Of a stretch of 43,717 nt of DNA, positions 34,815 to 43,137 are shown in pieces. The notes below the pieces were generated by a model. That model had not been told where the DNA came from. It ran no database searches and saw only the letters and a list, made by a program, of their open reading frames with translations. The stretch covers positions 1 to 43,717 of the forward strand of contig JANYLK010000227.1 in the NCBI GenBank assembly GCA_025357875.1. The letters are read 5' to 3'. Positions within the stretch are counted from its first letter, which is position 1. Each line of letters opens with the position of its first letter. The translations under genes and the position numbers were made by a program. This stretch comes from Granulicella sp. Its GTDB lineage: Bacteria; Acidobacteriota; Terriglobia; Terriglobales; Acidobacteriaceae.

Positions 34815-35108
34815 GAAAATTAAACTCTTTTCTGGACCCGCGCTGGCGGGAGATTTGGGGCGTGGGCGGAGGCTGACCAGCCGCATCCCTGCAATTCCTT
34901 AGTGTATGGGAGAGCGGAGGCGGGGTCAACCGCGTTTTGGGCTGGTTGCGTAGCGATTCCCAGGGCAAATTTCAATCCCGATGTCCAGAATTCTAAGTTG
35001 CAGGCATGTCACTGCTTGAAGCAGCGTCCCCCTGAGGATAAATGTAAGGGCTAAGGTGTCTTCTTGCCTATCCTGCGCATCTCAACAAAGACAAAGAGGT
35101 TAAAACCA

Positions 35109-35429
35109 ATGATTCTTCAACGTGGCCTTGCTTTACTCACATTAACGTCTGTGCTTGCAGTCCCGTTTTCCATTATTGGCCAGGAGACGGCCGCGCATCG
35201 CCGGCATCGTCGCGCGTCTGAAGTGCAAAAAGCCAGCGATCATCAGCATCACACCGGAGCCAAGATTGTGGTCGGCTCCGCGGCGGGCGGAGCAATCGTG
35301 GGCGGTCTGATGGGAGGCGGTAAGGGTGCCCTGATCGGCGGTGCACTCGGAGCGGGTGGCGGCGCTGTTGCCAACAAGATTCGCACACACCACGAGATCA
35401 AGCAGCGGGAACGAAGCTACCCTCGATAG
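35109..35429 (+). CDS. Secreted glycine-zipper protein with His-rich segment
   Basis: 106-aa protein with a signal peptide (hydrophobic 6-22), then a basic, His-rich stretch (AAHRRHRRASE, then DHQHHTGAK) and a glycine zipper with GxxxG spacing (VVGSAAGGAIVGGLMGGGKG, continued by ALIGGALGAGGGAVANKI) that may insert in or oligomerise on a membrane. It ends with a basic tail. Start ATG 35109 has AGAGG about 9 nt upstream; the frame is open to a TTG at 35064. Similar small glycine-zipper proteins are common in acidobacteria without known function. The eight or so histidines could bind metal. Confidence 0.8.
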   Translation: MILQRGLALLTLTSVLAVPFSIIGQETAAHRRHRRASEVQKASDHQHHTGAKIVVGSAAGGAIVGGLMGGGKGALIGGALGAGGGAVANKIRTHHEIKQRERSYPR

Positions 35430-35433
35430 CACT

Positions 35434-36006
35434 TAGTTCTCCGTGGGCTTCTCTTCGATGTGGTCTATCACTAGAGCGGGAACGAGACGCTTCTGCCTAA
35501 CCAGCTTCAGGCCAAGTTGTTTGGCAGTCGCGTCGGCGAGCTAAAGTCCGCCGTCGGGGTACGAAGCCGCGGTCAGGTATGCCCCAGAGGGCGACGCATG
35601 TGTGCTCACGCTGCTTTTTAGTTGGCCTATCGAGCTGAAGCTCAGCTTATTTCGAAAGCCCCATCGATCCCGGTGGAGTTCGATATTGGAGAGGATGGCA
35701 TGGCCAGCCGTCGATCCGCCCGCCGAACGTCTCATCGGGCGCATTCAGCCTTACCGTCGCAACCTCAAACTCAGGCGGCGGGGAGGCGGAAGAACCTCGT
35801 CGTGTTGGGCGTAGGGACTTCGTTCACACCATTGACGACGATGACATGCAGCGGTCCGGCCTTTGCCTCCAGCTACAGACCGAGCGGCTCGTTGACGGCG
35901 TCGAAGTTATTGGGGTCGACGCTGTAGGCTCACGATAGAGCATGTCGACGGGAACTTTCTGGGACTCAACCTTGAGGCCGAGTTGTTCCTGTATAGCGGT
36001 GAAGAG
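35434..36006 (-). pseudogene. Decayed TIGR03435/DUF3738-family genes, several fragments
   Basis: On the minus strand the stretch is a chain of recognisable but broken pieces. From 36006: LFTAIQEQLGLKVESQKVPV, the family's C-terminal motif. Then QLGL-like text again as AVNEPLGL, a TAG at 35873-35875, LEAKAGPLHVIVVNGVNEVPTPN shortened here to GPLHVIVVNGVNEVPTPN. Then an N-terminal-type motif PEFEVATVRLNAPDE (about 35706-35775), a scrambled part, a TAG at 35539-35541, and a third C-terminal end QLGLKLVRQKRLVPALVIDH finishing EEKPTEN and TAA at 35434. Three ends and one beginning in 570 bp mean at least two or three overlapping family copies that recombined and decayed. The family is soil-acidobacterial, of unknown function. 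Confidence 0.75.
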
Positions 36007-36288
36007 TAAGAAAGTGGTTGCACTTTGTGCGGTACGAAAAACATCTAAAAATTGGCTTGACTGTATGCGGATGAAGTTCTACTCTTTGCCCATATTCGGC
36101 AAATTATTGGCAACCCTCGCCAATCCGGTAGCTGGCCCACAGAGCGAACGCTGTGCTGTCCGGAGGATCAGCTTTCTGCCGAAATCTCGTAAGGAAAAGC
36201 AGACTTCGGGAATGACCAACAAAACTTTGTTGTTTCCTATTTAGTGCATCCAACCGTTTGCATGTCCTGACGGAGGTCAGAAAACCAC
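36007..36288. other. Non-coding leader region upstream of phoH
   Basis: 282 bases without a gene. It is more AT-rich than its surroundings and follows the remains of TIGR03435 genes. A short dyad ATTGGC/GCCAAT lies near 36110-36125. TTGACT followed about 17 bases later by TACTCT (near 36056-36085) is a weak promoter-like pair in the direction of phoH. The end carries GGAGG (36272-36276), the phoH ribosome site. Confidence 0.4.
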
Positions 36289-37329
36289 TTGATAAAAAAG
36301 GCCCTTAACATCACTCCTGGCATTGAGCCCCTGTACGGGACCCGCGACGAAAACCTCCGGCTTATGGAAGACGGTCTTCACGTCACGATCGATCTTCGTT
36401 CGGACTCAATCCATATCACCGGACCGAATGAGGGTGTGGAGCAGGTGGAACAAATATTTGCCGACTACGAGAGTCTGCGCAAATCGGGGGTGACGCTGCA
36501 GAACGGCGAGCTGAAGGGAATGCTAAAGCTGGTAATCGCCGATTCGGCGGTGTCGCTGAAGTCTCTGGTTGATTCGGGCAAGCAGAGGTCGGCGGGAGTG
36601 AAGCGGATGGTACAGCCGCGCTCGCCGAATCAGCGAAAGTACGTCGAGTCAATCGAACAGTGCGACATGACATTCGGCATCGGGCCGGCGGGTACGGGCA
36701 AGACGTATCTGGCGGTGGCGATGGCGGTGTCGGCGCTGATGGCGAAAAAGGTTTCGCGGATTATTCTGGTGCGGCCAGCGGTAGAGGCGGGCGAGCGGCT
36801 TGGCTTTCTTCCTGGTTCTCTGCAAGAGAAAGTCGATCCCTATCTGCGGCCGCTATATGACGCGCTGTACGACCTGCTCGATCAGGATAAGGTGGACAAA
36901 CTGCTGGAGCGGAATGTGATTGAGGTTGCGCCGTTGGCGTTTATGCGCGGACGCACGCTATCCGATGCGTTCATCATCATGGATGAAGCTCAGAACACGA
37001 CCAACGAACAGATGAAGATGTTCGTGACGCGCATGGGCAACGGCTCGAAGGTGGTGATCACGGGCGATCTGACGCAGATCGATCTTCCGAATCCGAAGCG
37101 GTCAGGTCTGTTTGAGGCGCTACGAGTGCTCGATGGTGTGGAGGGAATCCAGTTCTGCCATTTCGAAGATGTCGACGTTGTGCGTCATCATCTGGTTCAG
37201 CGGATTGTGCGTGCGTACGCCAGCTACGGCCGTTCTCAGCAGCAGATGCCGCTTGAACCCGGCGATTCGGCGATTCCGTCCGCGGAGGTTTCGGGTACCA
37301 CGCACACTCCAATATCGAAGCCGCAATAG
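36289..37329 (+). CDS. ybeZ: PhoH-family ATPase (YbeZ)
   Basis: 346-aa cytoplasmic ATPase, partner of the rRNA-processing endonuclease YbeY. An N-terminal KH-like part (about 1-95) precedes the PhoH domain with Walker A GPAGTGKT (132-139), VRPAVEAGERLGFLPG, and Walker B FIIMDEAQN (228-236), followed by GDLTQIDLP, the sensor motif. Start is TTG 36289 with GGAGG 12 nt upstream. The C-terminal 25 residues are Pro/Thr-rich. Gene order ybeZ-ybeY-corC is the widely conserved ybeZYX arrangement. Confidence 0.95.
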   Translation: MIKKALNITPGIEPLYGTRDENLRLMEDGLHVTIDLRSDSIHITGPNEGVEQVEQIFADYESLRKSGVTLQNGELKGMLKLVIADSAVSLKSLVDSGKQRSAGVKRMVQPRSPNQRKYVESIEQCDMTFGIGPAGTGKTYLAVAMAVSALMAKKVSRIILVRPAVEAGERLGFLPGSLQEKVDPYLRPLYDALYDLLDQDKVDKLLERNVIEVAPLAFMRGRTLSDAFIIMDEAQNTTNEQMKMFVTRMGNGSKVVITGDLTQIDLPNPKRSGLFEALRVLDGVEGIQFCHFEDVDVVRHHLVQRIVRAYASYGRSQQQMPLEPGDSAIPSAEVSGTTHTPISKPQ

Positions 37330-37387
37330 CGCGGCGGAGAACGGGAAGGCACTTGGTCGCCGAAGGTCTAGTAGCATCAGAGAACGC

Positions 37388-38041
37388 ATGATTACCCTTG
37401 AACCTCCAGGCGGCTCGAACACCGGGACAAGCCCCTGGTTGCAACTGGGACTGTCGGCGTCGGGACTGGGACGGTTTTTGTGTGCCGCGCAGAGGGCCGT
37501 CCAGTTGGAGGGTGAGGTCCAGGTGTTGCTGGCTGACGATGCGACGCTGAAGCGACTGAACCGGACGTTTCGTAGAAAAAATAAGGCGACGGATGTGCTT
37601 TCGTTTCCGGCCGACGCGACTACGGTTTTCTTCCGCGAGCCGGATGGGCCAGTGTTGGCGGGGGATCTAGCGATCTCGCTGGAGACGGCGGCGCGACAAG
37701 CAACGCAGTATGGACACTCGTTGCGCGACGAGGTGCGGGTATTGCTGTTGCACGGCGTGCTGCATCTTGCGGGCTTTGACCATGAGGCGGATTCGGGCGA
37801 GATGGCGGCGCGGGAGGCGGAGTTACGGCGGAAACTTGGACTGGCTACGACTTTGATCGAGCGCGCTGATGGGCGAACAGCCAAGGGCAAGAAGAAGCAA
37901 CGGCGAAATGAGATGATTCTTCCCCTTCGACAAACTCAGGATCAGAATGACAAACTGAAAGCGGGAATTGTTCCGCTTCGGCGAGCTCAGGGTCAGAATG
38001 ACAGCCGCGAAACATTCAAGCGCAAGCGGGTGCGGGCATGA
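37388..38041 (+). CDS. ybeY: Endoribonuclease YbeY with repeat-derived C-terminal tail
   Basis: 217-aa protein. The family's zinc motif HGVLHLAGFDH is at 122-132 (His122, His126, His132) and TDVLSFPAD at 68-76 is the other hallmark. YbeY matures 16S rRNA 3' ends and takes part in 70S quality control. Normal proteins of about 150-160 aa end soon after the helix EMAAREAELRRKL. Here about 50 further residues follow, of which LPLRQTQDQND and VPLRRAQGQND are translations of two copies of a DNA repeat (37921-38003). ATG 37388 is preferred over the upstream open frame to 37112 inside ybeZ. The TGA overlaps the corC ATG (ATGA). Confidence 0.92.
   Translation: MITLEPPGGSNTGTSPWLQLGLSASGLGRFLCAAQRAVQLEGEVQVLLADDATLKRLNRTFRRKNKATDVLSFPADATTVFFREPDGPVLAGDLAISLETAARQATQYGHSLRDEVRVLLLHGVLHLAGFDHEADSGEMAAREAELRRKLGLATTLIERADGRTAKGKKKQRRNEMILPLRQTQDQNDKLKAGIVPLRRAQGQNDSRETFKRKRVRA
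37921..38003. repeat. Two direct copies of the dispersed repeat inside ybeY
   Basis: Copy 1 (37921-37952) reads CCCTTCGACAAACTCAGG then ATCAGAATGACA; copy 2 (37971-38003) reads CGCTTCGGCGAGCTCAGG then GTCAGAATGACA. They differ at only a few bases and start 50 bp apart. The core CTTCGRCRARCTCAGGRTC with CAGAATGACA is the same kind of element as at 12066 and 24261. Because the unit is read in the same frame in both copies it yields the near-identical peptides PLRQTQDQND and PLRRAQGQND. Confidence 0.8.
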
Positions 38042-39417
38042 GCGGTAAATATAGTCTGACGCTGGCTGCGCTGCTTGTGGTGTTGGCTCTCGCTGCCTAT
38101 GTGGACCGCGTGTACAGCGAAATGGGCAAGTTTCTCGCGCGCGAATACCAAGACAACATTGATGCGTGGACGCGTGCGGTGGAGCCAAGACTGCGATTGG
38201 GGCGCGAGTCGATTGCGCTCTCCGCATCGGTGCTCCGGCAACTTGCGCTTGCAGCGATTGCGCTGATTGCGGGTCTGCGACTCTACGTGCACGTGAAGGC
38301 GACGCCAGTGTTGGCGCGTGTGCCCAGCTTTGAGGAGATTGCGGTCACCGGATTTTTTCTGGTGCTGCTGATACTCTTTTTTGACCGGCTGATTCCGCAG
38401 TTGCTCTTTACACGCACGCGAGGCTTCTGGATTGCTCGGATACGGTTCTTGCTCGAAGCACTGTTCTACCTGATCCTGCCAGTGACGCTGACGCTTGGGT
38501 TGCTGCTGTCGATTGTGGCGCTCGCAGAGCCCGAGGACGCGCAAGAGGAGGAGCATCCGTCGGAGGCAATGGACGCGCTTTTAGAAGCGGGCGAGGAGGA
38601 AGGGATCCTCGAGGAGAGCGACCGCGAGTTGGTGCGGTCGGCGGTGGAGTTCGGCGACAAGGTAGTACGCGAAGTGATGACGCCGCGGCCGGATATATTT
38701 GCCGTGCCTGACACGTTGACGCTTGAGGAGTTTCTGGTGAGGCTGAAGGAGAACGCATTCTCGCGCGTGCCGGTGTTCGCCCAGTCGCTGGATCATGTCA
38801 CCGGGATAGCGTTTGCACGCGACCTGCTACAGGTCCTAGATACGGAAGCGGTGCATAAGACGGTTGCTGAATTGCAACGTCCCGCTGCGTTTGTGCCGGA
38901 GACGAAGAACGTAGCCAAGCTCTTGCGGGAAATGCAGCAGGAAAAGCAGCACATGCGCGTCGTCATCGATGAGTATGGGGGCGTGGCCGGGCTGGTGACG
39001 ATCGAAGATTTGCTGGAGGCGATCGTGGGTTCGATTGCGGACGAGCACGACGAAGCCGAAGAGGTGAATGAGCCGGTGCGCGATCCGGACGGGACGTTCG
39101 TGGTGCCTGGAAGCTTTGAGGTTTCGCGGTTGCGCGAGCTGTTCACCGAACCTGAGGAGCATGAGGTGGACCGAGCCGGGACAGTGGAAATGGATGAGGC
39201 AGCGGAGGGCAGGGACGCGCAACCGAGGCTCCCATGGCTCTTTCCGCAACACTACGAAGCGGCCACTATGGGCGGGTTGGTGTCCGAGATTGCCGGGCAC
39301 ATTCCGCAGCCTGGAGAGGTGGTGGAAGGCAAGCTGCTGCGTTTCGAGGTGCTTGCTTCGACCGACCGCAAGGTGGAGCGGGTGCGTGTCGGGCTGGTCG
39401 AGAAAGCTGCGGAATAG
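38038..39417 (+). CDS. CorC/HlyC-type membrane protein with CBS domains
   Basis: 459-aa protein. About four hydrophobic helices (5-22, 62-82, 100-120, 138-162) form a reduced DUF21-like membrane part. The soluble part has the HCC signature LEESDRELVRSAVEFGDKVV then REVMTPRPDIFAV (192-223), two CBS motifs (about 213-335, with VVIDEYGGVAGLVTIEDLLEAI) and the C-terminal CorC_HlyC transporter-associated domain. That last domain carries an insert of about 20-25 residues (EMDEAAEGRDAQPRLPWLF). Related proteins act in Mg2+/Co2+ homeostasis. Third gene of the ybeZYX operon. Confidence 0.9.
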   Translation: MSGKYSLTLAALLVVLALAAYVDRVYSEMGKFLAREYQDNIDAWTRAVEPRLRLGRESIALSASVLRQLALAAIALIAGLRLYVHVKATPVLARVPSFEEIAVTGFFLVLLILFFDRLIPQLLFTRTRGFWIARIRFLLEALFYLILPVTLTLGLLLSIVALAEPEDAQEEEHPSEAMDALLEAGEEEGILEESDRELVRSAVEFGDKVVREVMTPRPDIFAVPDTLTLEEFLVRLKENAFSRVPVFAQSLDHVTGIAFARDLLQVLDTEAVHKTVAELQRPAAFVPETKNVAKLLREMQQEKQHMRVVIDEYGGVAGLVTIEDLLEAIVGSIADEHDEAEEVNEPVRDPDGTFVVPGSFEVSRLRELFTEPEEHEVDRAGTVEMDEAAEGRDAQPRLPWLFPQHYEAATMGGLVSEIAGHIPQPGEVVEGKLLRFEVLASTDRKVERVRVGLVEKAAE

Positions 39418-39448
39418 ATTAGCTTTCAGAAATCAAGCAGGCAGAGTG

Positions 39449-40198
39449 TTAGTTGCACTTGCCTTGACACTTAATCGCGAATGGAGCTTTGTCTACGGGC
39501 TGATTCAACCGGATGTTGGAATAAAATACGGTTCGTGTGTCGCCCGTGGGGGTGCCGCCGGAGGCCTCGAAGGAGACCTGCTTGAGCGAGACTCCGCGTG
39601 CCGCGTCGACCCAGATCGTAATGTGACTGTAGTTGTTACGAATTCCCAAGTCCTTGGAGACGAGGTCGAGCTTCTCGACCTGCACGGTTCGGCTTCCGTC
39701 GGTCATCGGCTCCGTACCCTGGTCGGTGACGGTCCATGCCTTCGCGAGATCGGTTCCGCTGCCTCCGAAGCCGAGTGTCATGAAGGTTTCGGCGAGCGCC
39801 TTGTTTTTGCCTGTTGTCGAAAACTCCTGTAGGTGGCCGGGGCCAGTGTCGTACACGCGGAGCTTCGCGTCCTTGAACTCGACAATCTGGACAGGCGGAG
39901 TACCTGGCTTCGCGTCCGGAGGGAGCATCTTCATGCCCATCTGCGTGGCGCCGGCTTTGCGCATGAAGTAGATTTGGCCGGTTTGCGTCTCGGTGTCGTG
40001 GACCGCTTTGGTGAAGAGTTCCTGGCGCAGATCAGCTTGTGCAGAGGTGAACTTTGTGCTGGCGGTATTCAATTGCGCGAGTACGGCTGGAAACGCGGAT
40101 GGCTTGGCCTGCGCCGCGGCGACCTGGTCAATGCCGCAGTTGACGAAGGCGATGGCTGCTACGAGGGCGGCTACTAGACTGGACTTCGGAATGCGCAT
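39449..40198 (-). CDS. LolA-like periplasmic lipoprotein-carrier family protein
   Basis: 249-aa secreted protein with a signal peptide (MRIPKSSLVAALVAAIAFVNC; hydrophobic about 6-20) and a LolA/LppX-like half-barrel: FTSAQADLRQELF, TGQIYFMRKAGATQMGMKM, FKDAKLRVYDTG, LGFGGSGTDLAKAW and a C-terminal VFYSNIRLNQPVDKAPF. Two cysteines are near the end (CQGKC). It would bind lipid acyl chains; it is longer than canonical LolA (about 200 aa), and many acidobacteria have several LolA-like paralogues. ATG 40198 has GGGGAG upstream; a start at 40294 would overlap the neighbouring gene and lacks a signal peptide. Confidence 0.82.
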   Translation of the reverse strand: MRIPKSSLVAALVAAIAFVNCGIDQVAAAQAKPSAFPAVLAQLNTASTKFTSAQADLRQELFTKAVHDTETQTGQIYFMRKAGATQMGMKMLPPDAKPGTPPVQIVEFKDAKLRVYDTGPGHLQEFSTTGKNKALAETFMTLGFGGSGTDLAKAWTVTDQGTEPMTDGSRTVQVEKLDLVSKDLGIRNNYSHITIWVDAARGVSLKQVSFEASGGTPTGDTRTVFYSNIRLNQPVDKAPFAIKCQGKCN

Positions 40199-40278
40199 AG
40201 TGACAATGCTCCCCTTGTTGCGACGCGAAGTCGTTTGCGCCTTTTCGATTAGACGCTCGATGATCCGAGCTGGTCGCA

Positions 40279-40671
40279 TCAACGGACCACCCATGCGTTG
40301 TAGGCGACTACTTTATTGCCGCTTGCATCGAGGACAGGCTCATAGCGTTCAATCGTCACCGCGCCGGAGATGGGCTCAACTACGCGGAGGATGGCTGCGC
40401 GACGTTCGGCGTCCGTTTGGCTGGCCTGCGGACCACCCGGCTGGTCGGCCCGAATCTCGAACATGAAGCGGCTGCTGCCATCGCTGGTACCGGCCTCTTT
40501 CACTAAAACCTCGCTCGAATTCAGGGCGACTGTCTCAACGGGACGGTCCTTAAAGTCGATGAAGTGTGGGGACACGAAGAGGAAGAGCAGGATGAGCGTG
40601 ACCAACACGTCAAAGTGAAAGCTGCCGCGCTCGTAGGTCCAAAAGAAGTAGCTGCGAAGTAATTTTCCCAT
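40279..40671 (-). CDS. Small single-pass membrane protein, unknown function
   Basis: 130-aa protein: a basic cytoplasmic N-terminus (MGKLLRSYFFWTYERGSFHFD), one TM helix (about 22-40, VLVTLILLFLFVSPHF) and a periplasmic domain of about 85 residues without cysteines. The same order, serS then this protein then a LolA-like gene, suggests a conserved envelope unit, and I believe similar proteins occur in Acidobacteria next to serS, though I cannot verify it. It begins 12 bp after the serS stop and is probably read from the serS transcript. Confidence 0.7.
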   Translation of the reverse strand: MGKLLRSYFFWTYERGSFHFDVLVTLILLFLFVSPHFIDFKDRPVETVALNSSEVLVKEAGTSDGSSRFMFEIRADQPGGPQASQTDAERRAAILRVVEPISGAVTIERYEPVLDASGNKVVAYNAWVVR

Positions 40672-40683
40672 GAATGCTCCTGC

Positions 40684-42021
40684 CTAGCTCGTATGTTTCT
40701 GTAGCGCGATGACGGTTTCGCCGTTCATATAAGGCACCAACACGTCTGGGATGCGGACGGTGCCATCAGCCTGCTGATAGTTTTCGAGGACTGCGAGGTA
40801 GGTGCGTCCGACCGCGAGGCCGCTGCCGTTCAGTGTATGCAGAAATTCTGACTTTTTCGCTCCAGCTGGCTTAAAGCGGATGTTGGCGCGGCGCGCCTGG
40901 AAGGCTTCGAAGTTGGAGCAGGAAGAGATTTCGCGGTAGAGATTCTGGCCGGGAAGCCAAACTTCGAGGTCGTAAGTTTTGGACGACGCGAAGCCCATAT
41001 CGCCGGTGCAGAGGAGCATGCGGCGGTAGGGAAGGCCAAGAAGTTCAAGGACGCGTTCGGCGTCGCGGGTGAGGCGCTCGTGCTCCTCGTTCGACTTGTC
41101 GGGATGGGTGAATTTGACCAACTCGACCTTTTGGAACTGGTGCTGGCGAATCATTCCGCGGACATCTTTGCCGTAGCTGCCCGCTTCGGATCGGAAACAC
41201 GGCGTGTAGGCGCAGAAGCTGGTGGTGAGTTGGGATTCGTCGAGTATCTCGTCTCGGAAGAGGTTGGTGACGGGGACCTCGGCGGTGGGAATCATCCAAT
41301 GGTCGGAGTCCTGATATTTGCCGGGTTCGTAGGCACCCTTGTCGTCACAATGAAAGAGGTCTTCGGCGAATTTGGGGAGTTGGCCGGTGCCGAAGAGCGA
41401 CTTGGAATTTACCATGTATGGCGGGAGTACTTCGGTGTATCCGTGCTCGCGCGTATGCAAGTCGAGCATGAAGTTGGCGAGCGCGCGTTCGAGGCGAGCA
41501 CCCTGTCCGAAGTGGACTACGAATCGTGAGCCGGAAATTTTGGCGGCGCGTTCGAAGTCGAGGATGCCGAGGCGCTCGCCGATCTCCCAGTGGGGCAGGG
41601 TAGGGAAGGCGAACTCTGGCTTCTCGCCCCAGGCTTTTTCGATGGAGTTATCGTGCTCGGACCTGCCGATGGGGACGGAGTCCTGCGGCAGGTTGGGGAC
41701 GGCTTGCATCATTTCCCGAAGGCGCTCGTCTGCTGCTGCGGCGACAGACTCCAGCTCCTCACCTTTGGACTTGAGGGTCTTGGTCTGCTCGGTAAGCGGT
41801 GCGGCGTCTCCACCGGCTCGCCGCAATTTTGCAATCGCTTCGGATAGCTTATTGCGCTGCGACTTCACCGTCTCTGCTTGAGTGATCGCGTCGCGCCGAT
41901 TGCGGTCGATTGTGGCGAAGTCGCCAAGAACAACTGCGGGATCCATGTTCCGCGCCCGCAATTTCTCTTCTATAAGGGCCAGATTCGCCCGAACATATCC
42001 AAGGTCTAGCATTCCTGCCAT
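40684..42021 (-). CDS. serS: Seryl-tRNA synthetase
   Basis: 445-aa class II synthetase charging tRNA-Ser. The N-terminal coiled-coil arm (about 4-110) that grips the long variable arm is followed by motif 2 FRSEAGSYGKDVRGMIRQHQF and motif 3 GSGLAVGRTYLAVLENYQQADG (each 20-22 residues; key residues Arg-x-Glu and Gly-x-Gly-x-x-x-Gly-Arg). The usual C-terminal VPYMNGETVI is present. Start could be ATG 42021 or ATG 42012 three codons later. Divergent from pyrD with a gap of about 120 bp; downstream are two envelope genes. Confidence 0.97.
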   Translation of the reverse strand: MAGMLDLGYVRANLALIEEKLRARNMDPAVVLGDFATIDRNRRDAITQAETVKSQRNKLSEAIAKLRRAGGDAAPLTEQTKTLKSKGEELESVAAAADERLREMMQAVPNLPQDSVPIGRSEHDNSIEKAWGEKPEFAFPTLPHWEIGERLGILDFERAAKISGSRFVVHFGQGARLERALANFMLDLHTREHGYTEVLPPYMVNSKSLFGTGQLPKFAEDLFHCDDKGAYEPGKYQDSDHWMIPTAEVPVTNLFRDEILDESQLTTSFCAYTPCFRSEAGSYGKDVRGMIRQHQFQKVELVKFTHPDKSNEEHERLTRDAERVLELLGLPYRRMLLCTGDMGFASSKTYDLEVWLPGQNLYREISSCSNFEAFQARRANIRFKPAGAKKSEFLHTLNGSGLAVGRTYLAVLENYQQADGTVRIPDVLVPYMNGETVIALQKHTS

Positions 42022-42139
42022 TCTACCGAAGCCGACGCTTGGCGGTTGTCGAGCAACGCAGGAAGGTGCAGCGGGGAGGATTTGTCGGTCTGATTTTCAG
42101 CGGATCGTTACACTGGTAGATGTGCATAGCAAGTGCGAG

Positions 42140-43054
42140 ATGCGGGTCAGTGTAGCCGGGGTAGAGCTGTGTTCGCCGATCATTGCGGCTAGCGGCACCT
42201 TCGGATATGGCGTGGAGTTCGAGGATATTGTCTCGCTTGACCGCATCGGGGCGTTCGTGACCAAGGGCTTGTCGCGTGAACCTATGGCTGGCAACGCGAG
42301 CCCGCGCATTATTGAAACTCCGGCAGGGATGATGAACGCCATCGGGCTGCAGAATATTGGCGTGCGCGCGTTCGTCGCCGAGAAGATGCCGAAGCTGCGC
42401 AGCATGAAGGGCGTGGTGGTCATCGCCAATGTCTTTGGCTACGCTATCGAAGATTGTGTTGAGGTGATCCAAGTGCTGAACGACGCACCGGGAATCGCGA
42501 TGTACGAGCTGAACGCGAGTTGCCCCAATACCAGCCATGGAGGCATGGTTTTCGGTACAGATCCGGATTTGCTGTATCGACTAGCAGTGGCTTGCCGGTT
42601 GGCTGCGGAATCTTCCAGCCGACCGTTGATGGTGAAGCTGTCCCCTAATGTTACGGATATTGGTTTGATGGCGAAGGTGTCGGCCGACGCGGGAGTGCAG
42701 GCGATCTCGCTGGTAAATACGTTTGTGTCGCTCGCTATCGATGTCGAGACGCGCAAGCCGCGGATTGCGAACTTTACCGGTGGGCTGTCGGGTCCGGCGA
42801 TACGGCCGATCGCGGTGCGGATGGTGTACGAGGCAGCGAATGCGGTTGGGATTCCCGTGGTCGGGATGGGCGGCATTGTGCGCGCTGAAGATGTGGTGGA
42901 GTTCATGCTGGCAGGTGCGACTGCAGTTGAGGTAGGCACCGCCAGCTACGCCGATCCGCGTGCGGTCGAGAATATCGCGAATGGCCTGCGTCGCTGGTGC
43001 GTCAACCACGATGTGGCACGGGTGAGTGAGTTGACCGGCGCAATAGTGCGATAG
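42140..43054 (+). CDS. pyrD: Dihydroorotate dehydrogenase, class 1B catalytic subunit
   Basis: 304-aa FMN enzyme of pyrimidine synthesis. Class 1 motifs: ASGTFGYG near the N-terminus, NAIGLQNIG, the active-site [11 protein letters not shown] with base Cys128, VKLSPNV, FMN-binding [16 protein letters not shown] and [19 protein letters not shown]. Class 1B enzymes work with the iron-sulfur subunit PyrK, which is not in the window. ATG 42140 is chosen by family length; a GTG at 42122 and a long upstream open frame to 41882 exist but overlap serS. purH follows directly. Confidence 0.95.
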   Translation: MRVSVAGVELCSPIIAASGTFGYGVEFEDIVSLDRIGAFVTKGLSREPMAGNASPRIIETPAGMMNAIGLQNIGVRAFVAEKMPKLRSMKGVVVIANVFGYAIEDCVEVIQVLNDAPGIAMYELNASCPNTSHGGMVFGTDPDLLYRLAVACRLAAESSSRPLMVKLSPNVTDIGLMAKVSADAGVQAISLVNTFVSLAIDVETRKPRIANFTGGLSGPAIRPIAVRMVYEAANAVGIPVVGMGGIVRAEDVVEFMLAGATAVEVGTASYADPRAVENIANGLRRWCVNHDVARVSELTGAIVR

Positions 43055-43137
43055 TGACGGCTTTTCCTCAGAATTCGGATGCGCTAACGGCTGTTCCTTC
43101 CTCGGACGGGCGTCGGCGTCGTCATAAAATAGATGGT

